Shown: positions 58,330-64,000 of the stretch, one piece after another
Numbering within the stretch: position 1 is the first letter of the stretch
Layout: every line of letters begins with the position of its first letter
Assembly: GCA_037013685.1 (NCBI GenBank)
Contig: CM072905.1
Span: 2,677,491 to 2,741,490 of the forward strand
Length of the DNA stretch: 64,000 bases
From: Acridotheres tristis
Taxonomy: Eukaryota > Chordata > Aves > Passeriformes > Sturnidae
Direction of reading: 5' to 3'
Program-made: the position numbers and the translations under genes
The notes under the pieces: generated by a model
Seen by the model: the letters and a program-made list of their open reading frames with translations, nothing else
Told to the model about the DNA's origin: nothing
The model's database searches: none

Positions 58330-58575
58330 GCATAAAAGGCACCACAACATCATCCACGTGTGAGGCGCAGCCGCTAAAATCAGTGGATTTACCCCAAACA
58401 CCGACACATCTGAGGCGTTTTTGGGTGGCCCGTGTCACTGTTATCAGCTGCTATCCCAGCGCTGTCATTAGCTGGGTGCTGTTATCGCTTCTGCTGGTCT
58501 TTGGGGAATTAACCCTTTGCGGACCGGCTTCCTGTATCCTGGCTCTCCTTTATCTTGGCTCTCCTTTATCCTGTT
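58330..58575. promoter_or_regulatory. Candidate GATA-type enhancer
   Basis: The block is repeat-poor with retained CpGs and a run of GATA cores on the minus strand: TTATC at 58441 (running into the E-box CAGCTG, 58445-58450), CTATC at 58451, TTATC at 58482 and two CTTTATC words near 58548 and 58564. The last two lie in a 16-bp direct duplication (TCTTGGCTCTCCTTTA-like, about 58537-58571). Enhancer function is inferred from motif clustering. Confidence 0.33.
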
Positions 58576-60239
58576 GGTGCTACTTCACATCTCCTTGGAG
58601 TGGGATCCAGCACTCAGAGCACCAAGGATGGTGTTGGTGGCTGGAGCTCCATTTTCTGTACCCGTCCTGCAAGACAGGGCAGGGACTCAAGAGCTTTTTC
58701 TGCATTTTGTGGGAAAATGCCACTTTCCAATGGGACACTTGGCTGAGCTCATCTCGGATGTGTCCCCTTCTCTCCTCACCAGCAGTGCCACCAGAGCCCA
58801 ACAATGGGACAACTCCATCCTTCTGCATGGACAGCAACCTCTCCTGGGGGAAACTTCCATTACTCCCAGTTATCTCTTAAATTTCACATTTCCTTGCCCT
58901 TTTCTTCCCTTTCCTGCAGCAGTACTGACTGCATGCCTGCCCCACTAGGACCAACAGACTTCCCTCTGTCAGGAGCAATGGATGCTGGAGTGGAAAACTA
59001 CATTAGGAAAGAATAATATGGGTTTTTTTAGGCTGTCTCTGTATATATTTCAGGACCTGAAAATGAGGAAGAGGGCCAAGATCTCTGTGGAGCTCCAGCA
59101 AATATTGTATGGATTATCAATGGTGCAAGGTCACATTTGGGGAACTACTGGAATGGGCCATAACAGCTGTAAAGTACATACAGTTTTCTTATTATCCCTG
59201 GAGAGGTGTTTCCTCCTTTTTTTACAACTATTCTTTTAATACCTCTTAAATGAAAGCTTCATTTGCTTGGTATGAAATTACCTTTAAAAAAATAATCAAA
59301 GAACTTCATTTTTCTTTAAAAGAAAAAAACCTGGCACTTGGATACCTGTGTGACAGACACCTTATAAATATCTGTGAGGAATAAAAAAAATGATAGGAAA
59401 GTTTTCATTTTCAAAGAAAAGAAATTGTTTCACACTTGAGATTAAATAATATTATTAAATATCAACCTGTGCCTACACAAAAGTCATTTAAGATACAGTG
59501 GAGATGTCCAAGGACAGAACAGTATTTACCATCTGTAGGTGCCAAAACACTGAAACACAGTGCAGGAATTTCTGATGGTGGAATTTCCACCTAAATTTAA
59601 TTTCCTTTCTTTAATTCAAGTAAAACCTTCCATTTAATTTTTATGTAGTGCTTTTTAGTAAATCCAAGCCTGCCATTCTTCAGGGCATTTAAAGCCTCAC
59701 CCACAGCTGAATTTCGTGGTGTGGATCCACCACCTGTATCTGTGTGAGCTGGTCCCAATGAGATTGGAATATTTTGCATTCTTGGGGCTACAGGGACATG
59801 ATGGAAGACTCTGTCCTCATGTTACAGACAAGCTGTAAATCTCAACAGGACAGGGGATGTGAATGCAGGAGGCTCTTAATCTTGGCAGGAGTCAGCAAGT
59901 CCCCTCTGTACTCACACTACAAAGGCAATTTGCATGAGGATTGTTGCAAACTCTGTTCCTCAGGGTCTTATTTTTTGTGGTGATATCCTCCTTTCCCCAA
60001 AAAAGAGACAGCAGTGTGAACTGATTAATTTTCTGTTATTTTCTGTTTCACATCAGCATCATTCATGCATACCTGCTCTGCATTTTCCAGTTATTTTTCT
60101 GGACCTTTCTGGGATCTGGGAGTCTCTTCCTGCATGTGAATCCTGTACACTCACTCATTCTTGTAATTTGGGAGGCTCCTGCATATTTGAAAGCGATGGC
60201 TTCATTTGTTTTTCCAAGTTCTTACTGAATCACTTGTTG
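58576..60239. other. No gene recognised
   Basis: Unique sequence, GC-moderate to 59000 and AT-rich at about 59240-59650. No transposon, exon or RNA gene was recognised. Confidence 0.45.
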
Positions 60240-60460
60240 GTGTTTAAGTGACATTCCAAGCAGCAGATTAATGAAAGCGCCTTTCTTCTTTGTACAAGTT
60301 GTATTACGTCAGAAATTTCTCCACACGCACACCAGTTCCAGTTATCTGATTGATACACTTAGACATCACGCATGAAATATGCTTTTATTCATGTATTTGT
60401 GTCTGTAAACTGAAAAGGAGCCTTTATTCTGGAGGAAGAGTCCTGCAGCTCGGCACTGAG
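60240..60460. promoter_or_regulatory. Candidate conserved non-coding element
   Basis: A compact block holds an ATTACGTCAG word (CRE-like) near 60304, CATTCCAAG, GTTATCTGATTGATAC near 60339 and CATGAAATATGCTTTTATTC near 60371 (POU-like). A 7-bp-stem inverted repeat, GCAGCTC/GAGCTGC, sits just after at 60445-60464. Function is inferred. Confidence 0.3.
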
Positions 60461-61129
60461 CTGCAAGGCTCCATCAACAGTTGAGCTGGACTCTGGCCAA
60501 AACCCAGCTTTATCTCTTCCAGCAATATCGGTGCAAGGAACCACAAGAGGTGAGTTTTGAAAAAAAAAAAAAAAAAATTATCAAAAAAAATTTAAAAAAA
60601 GACCAGACGAAGTCATGATGTCACTTCAAATCCACTGGGCTGGGAGATTCTGGCTGATGTTCTTGGCCCTGCTCTCAGCTGTGGGGTCCTTGTGGTGCAA
60701 AGGCCAAGCAAAGGGCAGAGTTTGAGCCTAAAAATTGTTACCTGAGGGTTTGGCCCTTAGGGCTCCACGTTCTGTGTGCTGTGGTGTGGAAAGGCTGGGG
60801 GGAGTTGGGAAGGCAGCCAGTGGAGAAAAGCTCCTGTGGGGTTCCCATCTCAGAGGTGCTGCAAGAACCACATCCCAGGGCAGCTGGGGTTGGTGTGCAC
60901 TGCTCCTGGAACTGCTTGGGGTGGGGATGGGGATGAGGATGAGGATGAGGGTTGGCTGGGGATATTTGTCCCACATCAGCCTCAGAAAGGTGAGGGCACC
61001 ATGAGGGTGGGCACTGTCTCTCCCAAAGCCCTTCTGGCTCACCTGACAGCAGAGCAGAAACTGGTGGAGAGCAGGTAGAGCACAAACACCAGTGCTCAGG
61101 TTCTGTCAGTGAGCCTGAGAGGAAAATCA
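60461..61129. other. No gene recognised; A-rich and (GATGAG)n tracts
   Basis: An A-rich run lies at 60560-60600 and a short (GGATGA)n tract at 60924-60950. The remaining sequence is unique and GC-moderate. Confidence 0.6.
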
Positions 61130-61272
61130 TGCCCAGGGAAGCTGTGGCTGCCCCTGGATCCCTGGAAGTGTCCAAGGCCAGGCTGGATGGGGCTTGCAGC
61201 TGCCTGGGACAGTGGAAGGTGTCCCAAGGCAGGGGTGGAACTGGATCAGCTTTAAGGTTTCTCTTCTATCCA
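61130..61272 (+). mobile_element. CR1 LINE 3' fragment
   Basis: The sense CR1 order is seen: 'cccagggaagctgtggctgc', 'ccctggatccctggaagtgt', 'ccaaggccaggctggatggg', 'gggacagtggaaggtgtccc' and 'aactggatcagctttaagg'. The copy ends near 'tctcttctatcc' without clear terminal octamers. Confidence 0.88.
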
Positions 61273-62325
61273 CCTGCAAATCCGTGTGAGGTTGTGTGAA
61301 CTGAGCTGTGGGAAGAGCCAGCAGCTCACTGGTCTCAGCCCATCTGCAAACAAATTGTCCAAGAGCACCCCAGGAGAGGCTCAGGGGCTGCCATTGCAGA
61401 GGCAGGCTCAGTCACAGGCCCAGGATGTCATTTTGTGGCCACTTATGTGGTCATTTATTGCTTAGTGTCCCCAGGCTGCAGGTGTCCTCCCTGCTGGAAC
61501 CAGCTGGGACCAGGAGCCTTCGACCTGGATGGCACTGGAGGGCAAACTGTGACCTCGGGGTGCTGCTCCCTCACTTGTTTTATCCCAGGTGTGGATATCC
61601 AGGTGGGTTTGGACAAGAAGCTGAGAATGGTTTTCTTTCCACACTGCAGGAGGCAGCTGGAGCTGGTGGAGCTTGGACCAGATGAAACACTGGGAAGCAA
61701 CTTTTAGCTCTGTAAGAGCCAGCAATGTTCAAATCATGGTTTGTCCCACCAGCATCTGGAGGAGCTTGTGCTAGACTGGACCTGGTATCCATAATTTCCA
61801 ACCCCATCCCAGGACTTTGACTTGCTTTTTGAAAAACACCCAAGACCTGCTCAGAGAGCCCATTTGCTAAAGGATTTCCATAATCCATGAGCCATTAACA
61901 ACCTCACACAAAGCAGGACCTTAACAGGCAGGCCTGGCACAGAAGCCAAAGCCCAGAGGGGCTTAATTTCTCTCCTGTCCTTCCCCAAAGTGGGCCACAG
62001 TTAATGCCAAAAGGGGTTTATGCTATTACTGCAAGAGCTCTTGGATCAAGCATTTCACTCACAAGCTTCCTATTTACTTCACTGCTTTAACACTCTGCTG
62101 ATTTAAGCACATGCAGCTCTGGAAGGAAGCAGCAGCATTTGCAAAAAAAAAATTTAAAAAAAAAGGTTTTTATAGAAATATTTGTGGATCCTGTGCAAAA
62201 GCAAAGCTTCACAATGGCCAAGAGGAGAAGCAAAGCCCGAAGCAATTTAGTGATTTTTAACCAGAAGCTCCAAAATGAGGGGAGGAAGCAAAATGATGGC
62301 AGGTCTGTGTAATACCTAAATGTGG
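61273..62325. other. No gene recognised
   Basis: Unique sequence with a short A-rich run at 62144-62165. No exon, RNA gene or further transposon was recognised. Confidence 0.45.
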
Positions 62326-62394
62326 TGTGTATATACATATATACACACACATATATATATATACACACATATATATGTATTAATATATATATAT
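62326..62394. repeat. Compound (TA)n/(CA)n microsatellite
   Basis: Alternating TA and CA/TG dinucleotides run for about 69 bases (for example ATACACACACATATATATAT). This is alternating purine-pyrimidine DNA. A minus-strand Tyr/Ile-rich open frame across it is an artefact. Confidence 0.93.
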
Positions 62395-62559
62395 TCCTGG
62401 ATGTGAAAGGGTAACCTGGACTTAGGTGTGTTTTGGGGAGCACAGAACTGTTTTCATGTTTGTGCAACAGCAGAGCACTTCTCCCTCCCCCTCCCCCCTT
62501 TTTTTTTTTCCCAGCTGTGAGAGGAATGAGCTAAAATGACAGAGACAGAACGGAAAAAA

Positions 62560-63290
62560 TAAGCAGACTTGGATCTGGACTAAATGTACTCGCAGGATAG
62601 AATGTTAATTTTACCCAGATTTGGTTTCATTTGGGAAAAAGAAATAGCATTTAGTGTCTCATAGCTGTCTGCATAATGTATAAATGTGGCACTTGCCAGT
62701 GTCACCACAGCAGTGACAGGAATGGCCAGGTTGGATTTTTCTGCACTAATTCCCTTCCACTGGAGAGATTTCCTATCAGCACGTGGCCTCTCCAAGCACA
62801 TGTGCTGCAGGAGCATCAGGGGTGAAGCTGGGAGCCTTCACTCCAACTTCCCTTGCTCTGGTTGGCTTGAATCAAACCTTAATTAAAATGGGAGTGGTTT
62901 TTTTATTTGATTAAGAAAATTGAATCAATTAATAAGACACTTAAGTAATAACACAAAGTTAACTGGGAAGAGTCTGATACTGCAGCTCCTGCTTTAGCTA
63001 ATTCCTGATTTTGATGAAGATTCCCAGCCATCTAAAAGGCTCAGGTAATTAGCATTTGATTGGGTCATAAGCTATTTTTAACCAACCACCCCTTACAGAG
63101 TGTGCTGCCTCCTCCTGTAGAAATGGAATATTTCAAATATACTTTTGAGAAAAACATGGAAATTCTTCCTCCAAAAAAAAAAAAAAAACAGAAAGCAAGT
63201 TATGGAAAAGTTATAGTAGGAATATAATTGGCAATGATATTTTCAAAATTGACTTAATTGAATAAAAATAAGCAAATGCTTGTGTCAGTG
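62560..63290. promoter_or_regulatory. Candidate conserved non-coding element
   Basis: The block is repeat-poor and AT-rich. It contains GAATGTTAATTTTACC near 62599, CTGCATAATGTATAAATG near 62669, TTTAGCTAATTCCTGATTTT near 62993 and GTAATTAGCATTTGATTGGG near 63045 (homeodomain/POU-like). An A run lies at 63173-63188. The central part near 62690-62880 is GC-richer. Regulatory role is inferred. Confidence 0.28.
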
Positions 63291-63497
63291 GTGAGTTCAA
63301 AGCAGGGCCTGTCTCTGGTGCAAGTTGCAGGGGTGTTGTGGATGGGGGAAACACTTGAGGAAGTGCTGGGCTGTGGAGAAAGGGGCTGTGGAAAATGGGA
63401 TTGTGAGCAGTGCTCTAATAGCACTGGTGTCCTGGAGTATGACCCAGTACAGCTTCCTGTGGGGAAACTGGTGGTGGCTGTTCTGCAGTGTGAAGAT

Positions 63498-63791
63498 GTC
63501 CAGGACATCCAGGGACACCCAAGAACACCCAGGGACACCCAAGGACACTCAGGGACATCCAGGGTCATCCAGGGACACCCAAGGACACCCAGGACACCCA
63601 AGAACACCCAGGGGCATCCAAGGACACCCAGGGACACCCAAGGACACCTAGACACACCCAGGGACACCCAGGGACACCCAAGGACACCCAGGACACCCAA
63701 GGACATCCAGGGACATCCAGGGACACCCAGGGGCACCCAAGGACACCCAGGGGCATCCAAGGACACCCAGGGACACCCAGGGACATCCACT
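63498..63791. repeat. 10-bp minisatellite (GGGACACCCA)
   Basis: About 29 units of GGGACACCCA or AGGACACCCA occur, with 'atcca' replacing 'accca' and 'gggca' replacing 'ggaca' in some units. Occasional short units read 'ggacaccca'. Alternation of G- and A-initial units gives an approximate 20-bp higher-order period. Gln/Gly/His-rich plus-strand and Cys/Pro/Trp/Val-rich minus-strand open frames follow from the repeat. Confidence 0.97.
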
Positions 63792-64000
63792 GTTCTGCCT
63801 CATGTCCAAGTCCTCCTCTGGGCAGAGCAGAGCTGAGCCTGGGGTTAAGAACTAGGGACCAAAATCCAGGGACTCGAAGGTTTTTGGGGATATTGTATCA
63901 CACATGATCATGTCTGGGTGACAGCAGAGAGGGGATAAGGAAGGGAAAAATCACCTTGTCTGTAAGATCCTGCTGTCCTTTTCCTCTGTGGCATCCTCTG
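63792..64000. other. Unique sequence to window end
   Basis: No feature recognised in the last 209 bases. Confidence 0.5.

Noticed and set aside
62087..62467. 126-codon minus-strand frame with a Tyr/Ile stretch resembling a membrane segment
   Set aside because: The hydrophobic part is the TA/CA microsatellite read as codons.

Overview
The window reads as non-coding vertebrate DNA, most likely from a bird and probably a songbird. The main evidence is nine short, 5'-truncated CR1 LINE tails in both orientations. Several carry the 'ccagggatccaggggcagcc' version of the CR1 3' region that I associate with passerines. I see no Alu-like or L1-like repeats, and there are many GC-rich minisatellites. 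Nothing looks bacterial, plasmid or viral, and I see no operon, CRISPR array or tRNA. Long open frames occur mostly inside tandem repeats and I do not call them genes.

The only protein-coding candidate is a CpG-rich internal exon at 303-655 on the plus strand. It has a good acceptor and a consensus donor, but I do not recognise the protein. A 34-bp minisatellite begins across its donor and repeats that donor ten times. The remaining 63 kb could be one large intron or the flanking intergenic region of a developmental gene.

The window alternates between two textures. GC-rich stretches carry CR1 pieces and eight larger minisatellites: 34 bp at 639-985, 21 bp at 7771-8272, 23 bp at 12272-12942, 40 bp at 15861-16787, mixed 40-57 bp at 17111-17486, about 12 bp at 38874-39172, 30 bp at 42177-42486, and 10 bp at 63498-63791. 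Between them lie repeat-poor, AT-rich stretches with homeodomain-, SOX/TCF-, POU- and GATA-like words. These look like candidate conserved non-coding elements. The best are 6640-7160, 37380-38510, 49330-49980, 56780-57760 and 58330-58575. Conservation cannot be measured from one sequence, so these are inferences.

Three unusual small elements stand out. A plus-strand U2 snRNA-derived sequence at 36352-36430 keeps the branch-point-recognition region but has lost about 10-11 nt. A degenerate MIR/CORE-SINE-like fragment lies at 46365-46475 on the minus strand. A 16-bp word is shared, with some flanking similarity, by two enhancer-like blocks 31 kb apart (6854-6869 and 38093-38108). I found no evidence of a novel multi-gene system.
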